DNA of 64,000 nucleotides, from contig NZ_AP023262.1 in assembly GCF_016756615.1 (NCBI RefSeq), positions 6,635,501-6,699,500 on the forward strand, in the 5' to 3' direction. The DNA comes from Mesorhizobium sp. L-8-3. Its GTDB lineage: Bacteria; Pseudomonadota; Alphaproteobacteria; Rhizobiales; Rhizobiaceae. The notes beneath the pieces were generated by a model. It had not been told where the DNA came from. It was given only the letters and a program-made list of their open reading frames with translations, and did no database searches. The translations under genes and the position numbers were made by a program. Below are positions 34,531 to 43,890 of this stretch, one piece after another (the first letter of the stretch is position 1; the number at the start of each line of letters is the position of its first letter).

Positions 34531-35319
34531 ATGAGCATGAAGCCCGCCGTCCTTGTCACCGGCTCCTCCTCAGGCATCGGAGCCGTCTATGCGGATCGCT
34601 TTGCGCGCCGCGGCCATGACCTCGTGCTGGTTGCGCGCAATTCGGCGCGCATGGGCGCGCTGGCCGAGCGCCTCCGGAGTGAGACCGGTGTCGGTGTGGA
34701 TGTGGTGCAAGCTGACCTGACCGACTCGCAAGACCTCACCCGCATCGAGCAGCGCCTGCGCGAGGATGCGCGCATTGGCGTGCTGGTCAACAATGCCGGC
34801 ACAGCCATTCCCGGCGGCTTTCTGAAGCAAGACGGCGAGAGTTTATCGAAACTGATCACGCTCAACGTCACGGCTCTCACCAGGCTTGCCAACGCGGCCG
34901 CTCCGCGCTTCGCCGAGAGCGGCGACGGCGCAATCATCAATCTCGCCTCGGTGGTCGGTCTCGCGCCGGAAATGGGCGCCACCGTGTACGGCGCGACCAA
35001 GGCGTTCGTGCTGTTCCTCTCTCAGGGACTTGGTGTCGAACTCGCACCCAAAGGCGTCTACGTCCAGGCGGTGCTGCCTGCCGCAACCCGCACCGAGATC
35101 TGGGAACACGCAGGCGTCGACGTCGATACGCTTCACGGTGTGATGGATGTGGGCAAGCTGGTCGATGCCGCGCTGGTCGGTTTCGACCGCCGAGAGCCCG
35201 TGACCATTCCGCCGCTGCCCGAGGCTGCCCAGTGGAGCGCTTTCGACGCCGCTCGCCAGGCAATGTTGCCCAATTTTGCGCAGACCGAACCGGCCGAGCG
35301 CTATCAAACCGCCGCTTGA
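34531..35319 (+). CDS. Short-chain dehydrogenase/reductase
   Basis: A 262-residue Rossmann-fold enzyme. The cofactor loop is VTGSSSGIGAVYA (about 9-21), and NNAGTAIPGG lies at about 89. The catalytic Ser is in NLASVVG, and the Tyr-x3-Lys is in YGATKAF (about 153-157). It is divergent from the TetR gene and followed 35 bp on by a second SDR. Substrate is unknown. Confidence 0.92.
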   Translation: MSMKPAVLVTGSSSGIGAVYADRFARRGHDLVLVARNSARMGALAERLRSETGVGVDVVQADLTDSQDLTRIEQRLREDARIGVLVNNAGTAIPGGFLKQDGESLSKLITLNVTALTRLANAAAPRFAESGDGAIINLASVVGLAPEMGATVYGATKAFVLFLSQGLGVELAPKGVYVQAVLPAATRTEIWEHAGVDVDTLHGVMDVGKLVDAALVGFDRREPVTIPPLPEAAQWSAFDAARQAMLPNFAQTEPAERYQTAA

Positions 35320-35354
35320 CGGCACGAAGAACGACCAGAACCGGTGATGAAACA

Positions 35355-36173
35355 ATGAGTAAGCAATCAGGAAAAGTCGCAATCGTGACTGGAGCCTCCT
35401 CGGGCATCGGCAAAGCCACCGCTGAGGCGCTCGCGCGGGCGGGCTTCACGGTATTCGGGACAAGCCGCCGGACAATTGGAAACGGGCCGAAACAGGTCAC
35501 CATGCTGGTCTGCGATGTGACTGACGAGGCATCGGTCAATGAGTTCGTCTCCGAGGTGCTGTCGCGGACCGGCCGAATCGATCTCCTGGTGAACAACGCC
35601 GGCCTCGGCCTTTTCGGCGGAGCCGAGGAGTCGTCGGTCGCGCAGGCAAAGTCCCTGTTCGAGGTCAATTTCTTCGGCCTCGTGCGCATGACCAATGCCG
35701 TCCTGCCGTCGATGAGAAAGAGCGGTCGGGGACATATCGTCAATATCAGCTCGGTTCTCGGCTTCTTGCCCGCGCCTTATTCAGCCCATTACGGCGCGAC
35801 CAAGCATGCGGTCGAAGGCTATTCGGAGTCGCTCGACCACGAGACCCGCACGTTCGGCGTCCGCGTGACGCTCATCGAACCGGCATTCACCAAGAGTTCC
35901 TTCGATCAGGCTGCCCTCAAGCCGGACGCCATGCTGAAAGAATATGACGAGGCCAGGGCCGGTGTGGACAAGCTTGTTCAGCATGCAATGACCGCTGGCG
36001 ATCCCCCGGAAGTGGTCGCCGACACCGTGGTTATGGCCGCGACCGTCGCGCGCCCGAAGCGCCGTTATCCTGCCGGCAAGGCCGCGAAACAGGTCAGTCT
36101 CGCGCGGCGCTTCGTGCCCGCCGAAATGTTCGACAAGAGCCTGCGCAAGCAGTTTGGCCTGCCGGTCCTGTAG
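35355..36173 (+). CDS. Short-chain dehydrogenase/reductase
   Basis: A 272-residue enzyme. The cofactor loop is VTGASSGIGKATA, with NNAGLGLFGG, catalytic Ser in NISSVLG and Tyr-x3-Lys in YGATKHA. It resembles the oxidoreductase group that has FVPAEMFDKSLRKQFG-type tails. It is probably cotranscribed with the preceding SDR under the TetR regulator. Confidence 0.92.
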   Translation: MSKQSGKVAIVTGASSGIGKATAEALARAGFTVFGTSRRTIGNGPKQVTMLVCDVTDEASVNEFVSEVLSRTGRIDLLVNNAGLGLFGGAEESSVAQAKSLFEVNFFGLVRMTNAVLPSMRKSGRGHIVNISSVLGFLPAPYSAHYGATKHAVEGYSESLDHETRTFGVRVTLIEPAFTKSSFDQAALKPDAMLKEYDEARAGVDKLVQHAMTAGDPPEVVADTVVMAATVARPKRRYPAGKAAKQVSLARRFVPAEMFDKSLRKQFGLPVL

Positions 36174-36307
36174 CTCCGCGGACCGTCGACACCCTCGCCG
36201 ACCAAAGCGCCCGACGTCAGCCCTGGTGGAAGAGCGGTCGATGCCCGCCCTCCCCGGCCGGCGGCGGCTGGTGCATCCAGGCCCTGCAGGCCGGCTTCAC
36301 CCGGATT

Positions 36308-37243
36308 TCAGCCATCCAGCAGGGCTTTCGCGCTGTCGGCATCCGTCACGATGACCGTCGCCAGCCCGGCCCGGGCCGTCGCACGAAGAATGGCGTGCTT
36401 GTGGCGGCCGCCGGAGGCGACGATGCGGCAGGCGATGTTCCGGTAGTCGTCGAGCTCGGGCGAGAGCACCTGGCTGTTGAGCGGATGGTCGACGGGCCGT
36501 CCCTCCGCGTCGAGATATCGGCCCAGGAGGTCGCCGACGGCGCCGGCGGCAAGGAGATCGGCCGGGGACGTGCCCGGCGGCAGGCCGTAGCGCACCTGGA
36601 GCGACTGGTCCGACACGTCGCCGACGCTCAGGAAGGAGATGTCGACGCCCACTATGCGGCGGAAGATCTTCTCGAACACCGATTGCGAGATGATGGCGTC
36701 GCGCGATTGCGAACTCTCGGCGTAGATCGGCGCTGCGAAATAGTTGCACTGCGCCTGCAGCACCTGCGCGAAACCGCGCACGATCTCGAAGGTGTTGATC
36801 TCGGATCCCCGGGTGAGACCGCCCATCATCGAGCAGACGTCGATCGCCGGTTCGCTGGCCGGCGTCATCTGCCGGACCGTCTCGCGCAGCGTCGAGCCCC
36901 AGCCGACGCCGATCGAGGCCGGCCTGCGGTACTGGATCAGCCGGTCGAGATAGGCCGCGGCGGCGCGGCCCAGCACCGCATGCAGCAGCCGCGGATCGCC
37001 CGGCGTCGGCGCGATGACGGCCTCCTCCAGGCCGAAGCGCTCGCACAGCCGCGCTTCGAGCTCCACATTCTCGGCAAGCGGAGAAGTGAAGCCGATCCTC
37101 ACGACGCCCTCCCTCGTCGCCGCGGCGAGAAGCTCGTTCACCCGGCGGCGGGTGAGGTTCATGCGCTCGCCGATATCCGCCTGGGTCAGACCCTCCACGT
37201 GATAGAGCCACGCGGCCTTCACCATCAGCTGCTGCTGGTCCAT
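36308..37243 (-). CDS. SorC/DeoR-type sugar-responsive transcriptional regulator
   Basis: A 311-residue protein. The N-terminal helix-turn-helix is KAAWLYHVEGLTQADIGERMNLTRRRVNELL (in parts, about 8-40). The SorC sugar-phosphate-binding domain covers about 60-305 (VGWGSTLRETVRQM, CSMMGGLTRGSEIN, IACRIVASGGRHKHAILRA). Members usually sense a phosphorylated sugar and release DNA. The start MDQQQLMVKA is set by homology. It is divergent from the HAD-phosphatase gene across a strong inverted repeat, so it likely controls the whole uptake locus. Confidence 0.92.
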   Translation of the reverse strand: MDQQQLMVKAAWLYHVEGLTQADIGERMNLTRRRVNELLAAATREGVVRIGFTSPLAENVELEARLCERFGLEEAVIAPTPGDPRLLHAVLGRAAAAYLDRLIQYRRPASIGVGWGSTLRETVRQMTPASEPAIDVCSMMGGLTRGSEINTFEIVRGFAQVLQAQCNYFAAPIYAESSQSRDAIISQSVFEKIFRRIVGVDISFLSVGDVSDQSLQVRYGLPPGTSPADLLAAGAVGDLLGRYLDAEGRPVDHPLNSQVLSPELDDYRNIACRIVASGGRHKHAILRATARAGLATVIVTDADSAKALLDG

Positions 37244-37270
37244 GCGGCGATTCCCTCCCTCTTTTCCTCC

Positions 37271-37306
37271 GGTTACAGATGTCACATCACCGTAACATCT
37301 GTAACC
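37271..37306. promoter_or_regulatory. Operator of the SorC-type regulator
   Basis: GGTTACAGATGT (37271-37282) and ACATCTGTAACC (37295-37306) form a perfect 12-bp inverted repeat with a 12-bp spacer. It lies between the divergent starts of the regulator and the phosphatase gene. It would control both directions. Confidence 0.8.
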
Positions 37307-37350
37307 TATCCACTCTGGACCATCCGCTTGCGAGGCCTCCGGTAACGGCA

Positions 37351-38055
37351 ATGACGACCGACCTGCTGATTTTCGACTGCGACGGTGTATTGATCGACAG
37401 CGAGCCGGTGGCAAGCGGGCTGTTCGCGAAGGCGCTGCGGCGCGCGGGGCTCGACGTCAGCGCGGCCGAAGTGCACATGCGCTTCACAGGCGCCTCGGAA
37501 ACGGAAAGCCGGCGCATCCTGATCGACGAATATGGATTGGCCGATGCCGACCGCGTCTTCCTCGACGCCAACGCGGAATTGTATGCGGAATTCGCGCGTT
37601 CCCTTCGTCCCATGCCCGGGATGCAGGCGCTGGTGAAGGCGCTGCACCATCGCCGATGCGTCGCGTCGAACAGCGGCCTCGAACGGCTGCGCCGCAGCCT
37701 CGGGCTCTTCGACCTCTGGCACGAATTCGCCCCGCATGTCTTCAGCGCCGAAATGGTCGAGCAGCCCAAGCCGGCGCCCGACCTCTTCCTGCTATGCGCC
37801 GAAAGACTCGGCGTCGCGCCGCAACGATGCATCGTCATCGACGACAGCACCCACGGCGTCGCCGGCGCGGTGGCGGCGGGCATGAGGGCCATCGGTTTCG
37901 TCGATCCGGCCGATCCGCGCGAACGACGCCGCGCCATCCTCGCGCAGGCGGGCGCGGCGCTCGTCGTCGAAGGGGCTGCGGAACTGGCGGCCGCGATCGA
38001 TGCCGTGTCGCCGGCAAGCACACGAAGGACGCAGGCGGCCGGTATGGAGATCTGA
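37351..38055 (+). CDS. HAD-superfamily phosphatase (beta-phosphoglucomutase-like)
   Basis: A 234-residue protein. Motif I is FDCDGVLIDSEPV with the nucleophile Asp and acid Asp (about 10-12). A cap domain follows, with motif II ASNSG, motif III KPAPDLFLLCAERLGV and motif IV IDDSTHGVAGAVAAGM. Such enzymes dephosphorylate sugar or polyol phosphates. As the first gene opposite the SorC regulator it probably removes the phosphate released by the phosphodiesterase later in the locus. Confidence 0.9.
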   Translation: MTTDLLIFDCDGVLIDSEPVASGLFAKALRRAGLDVSAAEVHMRFTGASETESRRILIDEYGLADADRVFLDANAELYAEFARSLRPMPGMQALVKALHHRRCVASNSGLERLRRSLGLFDLWHEFAPHVFSAEMVEQPKPAPDLFLLCAERLGVAPQRCIVIDDSTHGVAGAVAAGMRAIGFVDPADPRERRRAILAQAGAALVVEGAAELAAAIDAVSPASTRRTQAAGMEI

Positions 38056-38305
38056 TCGAAGCTGTTGCTTGGAAAGGGTTGCGGAATACAGACTCAAGCC
38101 AAGCCACAGGTACGATATATATAAGTCGCAGGAGCTTGAATTGTTTCTGTGACCCTACTTCCATTTTTAAATCGTGCAAACTATTGAGAGATATATACAC
38201 ATATATGTCATGAATTTGTCACAAATACTTTACTAATCTGAAACGCCCCGTGACTTAGATGCCGCGATCGCAAATCCCAGGACATCGGCAGAAGGAGAGC
38301 CAGAC
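38056..38305 (+). promoter_or_regulatory. AT-rich regulatory gap upstream of the solute-binding protein
   Basis: 250 bp with an AT-rich core (about 38100-38245), in strong contrast to the GC-rich surroundings. It includes TACGATATATATAAG, an ATATATACACATATATG stretch and the perfect palindrome ATTTGT-C-ACAAAT at 38214-38226. AAGGAGAG near 38295 is the ribosome-binding site of the next gene. It probably holds the promoter for the binding protein and transporter. Confidence 0.6.
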
Positions 38306-39940
38306 ATGTTTTCACTCAACCGGCGGCGCGCGCTCGGCCTCATGGGCGCAACGGCCGGCAGCATCGTGCTGCCGCGCTTCGCGATCGGACAGGCGGCCCG
38401 TCCGTCCGTCACCATCGCCGTCCAGAAGATCACCAACAACAACACGCTCGACATCTGGAACGAGCAGTCGAATGTCGGCGAGCGCGTCTTCTTCCCCAAT
38501 TTCTGGGAAGGCCTGATCCTGCGCGACTGGATGGGCAATCAGGGTCCGGTTCCCGGCCTCGCCACCGAATGGAAGCGGCTCGACGACAAGACGCTCGAGC
38601 TCAAGCTGCGCCAGGGCGTCAAATTCCACAATGGCGACGAACTCACCTCCGACGACGTGGTGTTCAGCTTCTCCGCCGAACGCGTCTTCGGCGACACCCA
38701 GCCGGCCGGCGGCAAGACGATCTTCGAGGCCGACCACAAGCCGACGACGGTGAAGGAACTGCCGGCCTCGGTGCCGGGCATCGGCCGCCGCCTCTGGCCC
38801 AGCCTCGCCGGCATCGAAGCGGTGGACAAATATACGGTGCGGTTCCACAACGCCACGCCGGACGTCACCCTCGAGGGCCGTCTCTACTCCGGCGGCAGCC
38901 AGATCGCCAACCGCCGCGCCTGGGACGAGGCGGCGAGCTATGCCGACTGGGCGCGCAAGCCGATCACCACCGGCCCGTACATGGTCGGCGAATACCGGCC
39001 GGACGTCTCGCTGACGCTGGTCGCGTTCGACGACTATTGGGGCGGCCGGCCGCCGCTCGAGCAGATCCGCTTCGTCGAGGTGCCGGAGGTCGCTTCCCGC
39101 GTCAACGGCCTGCTCTCGGGCGAATACGACTTCGCCTGCGACCTGCCGCCCGACCAGATCGCGGCGGTGCAGAACACGTCAGGCTTCGAGGTGCAGAGCT
39201 CGACCATCTGGAACCATCGCGTCTCGGTCTTCAACACCCAGAACCCGATCCTGGCCGACCCGCTGGTGCGCCGGGCGATGACGCATTCGATCGACCGCAA
39301 GGCGATCGTCGATGCGCTGTGGGCCGGCCAGACCGTCATCCCGGCCGGGCTGCAGTTCGATTCCTTCAAATCGTCCGGCATGTTCGTCGACGGCTGGGCG
39401 GCGCCGGAATTCAGCCCCGAACTGGCGCGCGAGCTGCTGAAGCAGGCCAATTACAAGGGCGATCCGATCCCTTACCGGCTGCTCAACAACTACTACACCA
39501 ACCAGACCGCCAACGCGCAGATCATGGTCGAGATGTGGAGGCAGGTCGGCCTCAATGTCGAGATCGAGATGAAGGAGAACTGGGGCCAGATCCACGATCC
39601 GCAGGGCGTGAAAGGCGTGCGCGACTGGTCGGCCTCCAACACCATCAACGATCCGATCACGCCGATGGTCGTGCAGTTCGGCCCCAATGGCGAGGTCCAG
39701 CAGAAGAAGGACTGGACCAACGCCGAGCTCAACGAACTCTCCGTCGTCATGGAGACCAGCACCGACCGCGCCCTTCGCAGGAAGGCGATCGGGCGCATGC
39801 TGGAGATCTGCGAGCGCGAGGACCCGGTCTATCAGGTCCTGCACCAGAACGCGGTCTTCACCGGCATGAAGTCGTCGCTGAACTGGAAGGCGGCGCCGGC
39901 CTTCGCGATGGACTTCCGCCAGGGCAACTGGACGAACTGA
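38306..39940 (+). CDS. ABC transporter solute-binding protein, family 5 (peptide/opine type)
   Basis: A 544-residue periplasmic protein. Its export signal has a twin-arginine look (NRRRALGLMGATAGSIVLP), with cleavage near AIGQAA. Family-5 marks are LKLRQGVKFHNGDELTSDDVVFS (in parts) and PITTGPYMVGEY. The family binds peptides, but also opines, glycosides and sugar phosphodiesters such as agrocinopine (AccA). A perfect terminator follows, which fits higher expression of the binding protein than of the transporter. Confidence 0.92.
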   Translation: MFSLNRRRALGLMGATAGSIVLPRFAIGQAARPSVTIAVQKITNNNTLDIWNEQSNVGERVFFPNFWEGLILRDWMGNQGPVPGLATEWKRLDDKTLELKLRQGVKFHNGDELTSDDVVFSFSAERVFGDTQPAGGKTIFEADHKPTTVKELPASVPGIGRRLWPSLAGIEAVDKYTVRFHNATPDVTLEGRLYSGGSQIANRRAWDEAASYADWARKPITTGPYMVGEYRPDVSLTLVAFDDYWGGRPPLEQIRFVEVPEVASRVNGLLSGEYDFACDLPPDQIAAVQNTSGFEVQSSTIWNHRVSVFNTQNPILADPLVRRAMTHSIDRKAIVDALWAGQTVIPAGLQFDSFKSSGMFVDGWAAPEFSPELARELLKQANYKGDPIPYRLLNNYYTNQTANAQIMVEMWRQVGLNVEIEMKENWGQIHDPQGVKGVRDWSASNTINDPITPMVVQFGPNGEVQQKKDWTNAELNELSVVMETSTDRALRRKAIGRMLEICEREDPVYQVLHQNAVFTGMKSSLNWKAAPAFAMDFRQGNWTN

Positions 39941-39955
39941 ACCAGGCCTGAAACC

Positions 39956-39986
39956 GCCCCGGCGGCACGTGCCGCCGGGGCTTTTT
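39956..39986 (+). terminator. Rho-independent terminator after the solute-binding protein
   Basis: GCCCCGGCGGCAC directly followed by its reverse complement GTGCCGCCGGGGC, then TTTTT. It is a 13-bp GC-rich palindrome with a T run, placed 16 bp past the stop. It would cut most transcripts before the ATPase genes. Confidence 0.9.
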
Positions 39987-40050
39987 GCCATTCCGCCGGC
40001 CGACCGGGCCGCGCGCAGCCGGGGCGACCCGCGACGGTCGCGGACGAGAC

Positions 40051-41064
40051 ATGACGATGACGGCATCCAGCCTGGTTGAACTACGCGCGCTGAGGGTCGC
40101 CTTCGACGGGGTCGAAGTGCTGCACGGGATCGATCTCGAGGTCGATCGCGGCGAGTCCGTGGGCCTGGTGGGCGAATCCGGCTGCGGCAAGTCGGTAACA
40201 TGGCTTGCCGCGCTCGGCCTCCTGCCTGACAAGGCCAGCGTCACCGGCTCCGTCCGGCTGGAAGGACGGGAGCTTGCGGGCGCGCCGCGCCAGACGCTGG
40301 AGACGGTACGCGGCAAGCGGATCGCGATGATCTTCCAGGACCCGTCGAGCTCGCTCAACCCGGTCCTTCGCATCGGCCGCCAGATCGCCGAGGCGCTCGG
40401 CGCCCATCGGGGACTGTCGGGCGCGGCCGCCAGGGCCGAAGCGCTGCGGCTCATGGACATGGTCGGGATCCCCGATCCCCGCCGTCGCTTCGACCAATAT
40501 GCGCATGAATTCTCCGGCGGCCAATGCCAGCGCCTGATGATCGCCATGGCGCTCGCGGGAGAACCCGACCTGTTGATCGCCGACGAGCCGACGACGGCCC
40601 TCGACGCGACCATCCAGGCCCAGATCCTCGACCTGCTCGCGCGACTGAAGGACGAGACGGGCATGGGGCTGGTGTTCATCAGCCACGATCTCGGCGCCGT
40701 CTCGCAGGTGTGCGAGCGCGTCTGCGTCATGTATGCCGGCCGCATCGTCGAGCAGGGCACGGTCGAGCAGCTTTTCTCCGCGCCGCGCCACCCCTATACG
40801 CGCGGCCTCTTCGACGCCATTCCCCGTCTCGACGGGCCGCGCGAGCGGCTGATCCCCATCCCCGGCACCGTGCCCGACCCGAGGGAGCCGCTGCAAGGCT
40901 GCTCCTTTGCGCCGCGCTGCACGCGCGCCACCAGCTACTGCCGGTCCAATATGCCCAGGCTGCTGCTGCAGGACGACGGCCGCGGCCTCGCCTGCGCGCA
41001 TCCGGTGGAGCCCGCGCAGAAGGGCTCGACCAGGGCCGCAATTCTCGAAGACACGATGCAATGA
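40051..41064 (+). CDS. ABC transporter ATPase (DppD/OppD-like)
   Basis: A 337-residue ATPase. Walker A is GESGCGKS (about 47), the Q-loop region is IFQDPSSSLNP, the signature FSGGQCQR, Walker B LLIADEPTTALD and the switch His in FISHD. The C-terminal oligopeptide-transporter domain has a cysteine cluster (GCSFAPRC...YC...C) typical of DppD/OppD. It ends with an ATGA overlap onto the second ATPase. A start two codons later is possible. Confidence 0.94.
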   Translation: MTMTASSLVELRALRVAFDGVEVLHGIDLEVDRGESVGLVGESGCGKSVTWLAALGLLPDKASVTGSVRLEGRELAGAPRQTLETVRGKRIAMIFQDPSSSLNPVLRIGRQIAEALGAHRGLSGAAARAEALRLMDMVGIPDPRRRFDQYAHEFSGGQCQRLMIAMALAGEPDLLIADEPTTALDATIQAQILDLLARLKDETGMGLVFISHDLGAVSQVCERVCVMYAGRIVEQGTVEQLFSAPRHPYTRGLFDAIPRLDGPRERLIPIPGTVPDPREPLQGCSFAPRCTRATSYCRSNMPRLLLQDDGRGLACAHPVEPAQKGSTRAAILEDTMQ

Positions 41065-42047
41065 CACCACTGATCGAGGCCAGAAATCTCGTTCGCACCT
41101 ACGAGGTTCGGAAGGGACCGTTCAGTCGTCCCCAACAACCGGTGCGCGCCGTGGACGACATCTCGCTCGCGCTTATGCCCGGCGAGACGCTCGGGATCGT
41201 CGGCGAATCGGGATCGGGAAAGTCGACGCTGGGCCGCATGCTCCTCGGCATCGACCCGGCCCAGGCCGGCGCGGTGCTGTTCGAAGGCAACCCCATGCCG
41301 CCGCCGCGGAGCCCGCAATGGCGGGCTTTGCGCGCCAGGATGCAGCTCATCTACCAGGATCCGCTCGCCGCGCTCGACCGGCGTCTCCCCCTCGGCGTCC
41401 AGATCCGCGAACCGCTCGACATCCACCGGATCGGATCGAGGGAGGAGCGCGAAGGGCGCGTCCGCGAGCTGATGGACGCGGTCGGCCTGCGCGCCGACCA
41501 GGCCGGGCGCTATCCGCACGAGCTTTCCGGCGGCCAGCGGCAGCGCGCGGTCATCGCGCGGGCGCTGGCGGCACGCCCCTCGCTCATCGTCTGCGACGAA
41601 CCGGTATCGGCGCTCGACGTCTCGATCCAGGCGCAGGTGGTCAACATGCTGCGCGACCTCCAGGAGAAGAACGGCATCGCCATGGCCTTCATCAGCCACG
41701 ACCTCAAGGTCGTGCGCAACATCGCCGACCGGGTGGCGGTGATGTATCTCGGCAAGATCGTCGAGGAAGGATCGTCCGACACGATCTTCCGCTCGCCGCG
41801 CCATCCCTATACGCAGGCGCTGGTGTCGAGCGTGCCCGTGCCCGGCAGGAGGCTGCAGAGCCGCGTCATCCTGCAGGGCGAGCCGCCCAATCCGGCGGCC
41901 CGCCCGTCTGGCTGCGCCTTCCATCCCCGTTGTCCGCTGGCCGTGGATCGCTGCCGCGTCGAGACCCCGCATCTCCGGCCGGTCGAGGCGGAGCGGACCG
42001 CGGCCTGCCACCTCGTCGCCGGCACCGACGCCGCGATGGCGGCCTGA
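41061..42047 (+). CDS. ABC transporter ATPase (DppF/OppF-like)
   Basis: A 328-residue ATPase. Walker A is GESGSGKST, the Q-loop IYQDPLAALDRR, the signature LSGGQRQRAVIARAL, Walker B LIVCDEPVSALD and the His-loop ISHD. The C-terminus GCAFHPRCPLAVDRC is of the DppF type. It forms the ATPase pair with the preceding gene, overlapping it by 4 bp. Confidence 0.94.
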   Translation: MTPLIEARNLVRTYEVRKGPFSRPQQPVRAVDDISLALMPGETLGIVGESGSGKSTLGRMLLGIDPAQAGAVLFEGNPMPPPRSPQWRALRARMQLIYQDPLAALDRRLPLGVQIREPLDIHRIGSREEREGRVRELMDAVGLRADQAGRYPHELSGGQRQRAVIARALAARPSLIVCDEPVSALDVSIQAQVVNMLRDLQEKNGIAMAFISHDLKVVRNIADRVAVMYLGKIVEEGSSDTIFRSPRHPYTQALVSSVPVPGRRLQSRVILQGEPPNPAARPSGCAFHPRCPLAVDRCRVETPHLRPVEAERTAACHLVAGTDAAMAA

Positions 42048-42058
42048 AGGAGGCGGCG

Positions 42059-42985
42059 ATGCTGCAATTCGTGCTTGCACGGCTCGTTCGGGCGGCCATC
42101 ACGATCGCCGCCGTGGTGACCTTCGCCTTCGTCGTGCTGCGCATGTCGGGCGACCCCGCCCAGGTCATGCTCGGCCCCGATGTGCCGCAGGAAGCGGTCG
42201 ACGCCTTCCGCCGCGCCTGGGGCCTCGACCAACCGCTGTGGATCCAGTATCTCGCCTATCTCAAGGCGATCTTCACCGGCGATTTCGGGGTGTCGATGCG
42301 CGACAAGGCGCCGGCCATCGACCTGGTGATGGCGCGCGTGCCGGCCACGCTGCAGCTGACGATACCGGCCCTCATCCTCAAGCTGGCGATCGGCATTCCC
42401 GCCGGCGTCTACGCGGCGCTCCATCGCCAGAGCGCCACCGACCGCGGCGTGATCCTGCTCGCCATCGTCGGCTTCACGATCCCCTCCTTCGTCATGGGCC
42501 TGATCCTCGTGCTGATCTTCTCCGTCACGCTGGGCGTGCTGCCCTCCGGCGGCCAGGACACATGGATGCACGGCCTCCTGCCGACGATCACGATGAGCAT
42601 CGGCGGCATCGGCATCCTCGCGCGCTTCTCGCGCAGCGCGATGATCGAGGTCATGGGCCAGCACTACATCCGCACCGCCTCCGCCAAGGGCCTCAAATGG
42701 CACGATGTCGTCTGGGGGCATGCCCTGCCCAACGCCGCCATTCCGATCGTGACGATCGTCGGGTTCATGGTGGGATCGCTGATTGCCGGCGCCGTCGTGG
42801 TGGAATCGATCTTCTCCTGGCCGGGCATCGGCCGGTTGCTGGTCGTGTCGGTGACCAACCGCGACCTCGCCGTCGTGCAGTGCATCCTGCTCATCATCGC
42901 CGCCGTGATGGTGGTCTCCAACCTGATCGTTGATCTTCTCTACGGCTGGCTCGATCCGCGCCTCCGCATGCGCGCCAACCATTAG
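42059..42985 (+). CDS. ABC transporter permease (DppB-like)
   Basis: A 308-residue inner-membrane permease with about six spans. It opens MLQFVLARLVRAAITIAAVV, with GDFGVSMRDKAPAIDLVMARVPATLQL, and the ATPase-contact EAA loop is about RTASAKGLKWHDVVWGHALPNAAIP. GAAGGAG gives the ribosome-binding site. It is partner of the following DppC-like permease. Confidence 0.94.
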   Translation: MLQFVLARLVRAAITIAAVVTFAFVVLRMSGDPAQVMLGPDVPQEAVDAFRRAWGLDQPLWIQYLAYLKAIFTGDFGVSMRDKAPAIDLVMARVPATLQLTIPALILKLAIGIPAGVYAALHRQSATDRGVILLAIVGFTIPSFVMGLILVLIFSVTLGVLPSGGQDTWMHGLLPTITMSIGGIGILARFSRSAMIEVMGQHYIRTASAKGLKWHDVVWGHALPNAAIPIVTIVGFMVGSLIAGAVVVESIFSWPGIGRLLVVSVTNRDLAVVQCILLIIAAVMVVSNLIVDLLYGWLDPRLRMRANH

Positions 42986-43003
42986 AAAGCCGGAAAGACC
43001 AAA

Positions 43004-43882
43004 ATGTCCTCGGCAAACCTCACAGACACGCAGCCTCCTCGGCCGGCTTCCGCCCTTCTGAAGCGGATCCGCCGGCAGGTCCCCGTTTCGGTCGGGCTCA
43101 GTCTGGCATGGCTCGCACTGATGGTTCTGGTCGCGGCCTTCGCCGACGTCCTGCGCCCCTACGGCATCACGGCCATGGACCTCGGCAGCCGCCTTTCGCC
43201 GCCCGGTTCGATGACCCACTGGCTCGGCACCGACGAGCTTGGCCGCGACGTGCTCTCCCGCCTCATCCAGTCGATCCGCGTTTCGCTCGTGATCGCATTC
43301 GGCGCGACCATCATCTCGGCCGTGTTCGGAACGGCGCTGGGCTTCGCCGCGGCGCAGTTCCGCGGCGTCGTCGAGCATCTGGTCCTGGTGCTCGCCGATT
43401 TCCAGGCGGCGCTGCCGTTCCTCATCATGTCGCTGGCCGTGCTCGCCTTCTTCGGCTCCTCGATGGTGCTGCTGGTCTGCCTGATGGGCTTCTACGGCTG
43501 GGAGCGCTATGCACGCATCGCGCGCGGCCTGGCGATCTCGGCAGGCGCGCAGGGCTACGCGGCTTCGGTGGTCCAGCTCGGGGCGACGCCGGCGCGGGTC
43601 TATTTCCGCCACATCCTGCCCAACGTCGCCTCGACCCTCATCGTTTCGATGACGCTGACCTTTCCCGAGATCATCCTGATGGAAAGCGGCCTCTCCTTCC
43701 TCGGCCTCGGCGTGCAGCCGCCGGAGACGAGCCTGGGCAACATGGTGGGCTTCGGCCGCGAATATCTGACACGCGCGCCCTGGATCATGCTCGCCCCGGC
43801 CGCCGTCATCATGCTGACGACGCTCTCCATCTCGCTTGTCGGGGACTGGCTCCGCGACCGGCTCGACCCCACCATTCGCTGA
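43004..43882 (+). CDS. ABC transporter permease (DppC-like)
   Basis: A 292-residue permease. The N-terminal cytoplasmic segment and first span are followed by LGTDELGRDVLSRLIQSIRVSL, the standard DppC/OppC mark. The EAA loop is about GYAASVVQLGATPARVYFRHILPN, and the C-terminus ends SLVGDWLRDRLDPTIR. It completes the importer. Confidence 0.94.
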   Translation: MSSANLTDTQPPRPASALLKRIRRQVPVSVGLSLAWLALMVLVAAFADVLRPYGITAMDLGSRLSPPGSMTHWLGTDELGRDVLSRLIQSIRVSLVIAFGATIISAVFGTALGFAAAQFRGVVEHLVLVLADFQAALPFLIMSLAVLAFFGSSMVLLVCLMGFYGWERYARIARGLAISAGAQGYAASVVQLGATPARVYFRHILPNVASTLIVSMTLTFPEIILMESGLSFLGLGVQPPETSLGNMVGFGREYLTRAPWIMLAPAAVIMLTTLSISLVGDWLRDRLDPTIR

Positions 43883-43890
43883 GACCTTCC

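Noticed and set aside
41807..43612. 601-residue minus-strand frame over the permease genes
   Set aside because: Extremely His/Asp/Arg-rich shadow of the DppB/DppC permeases.
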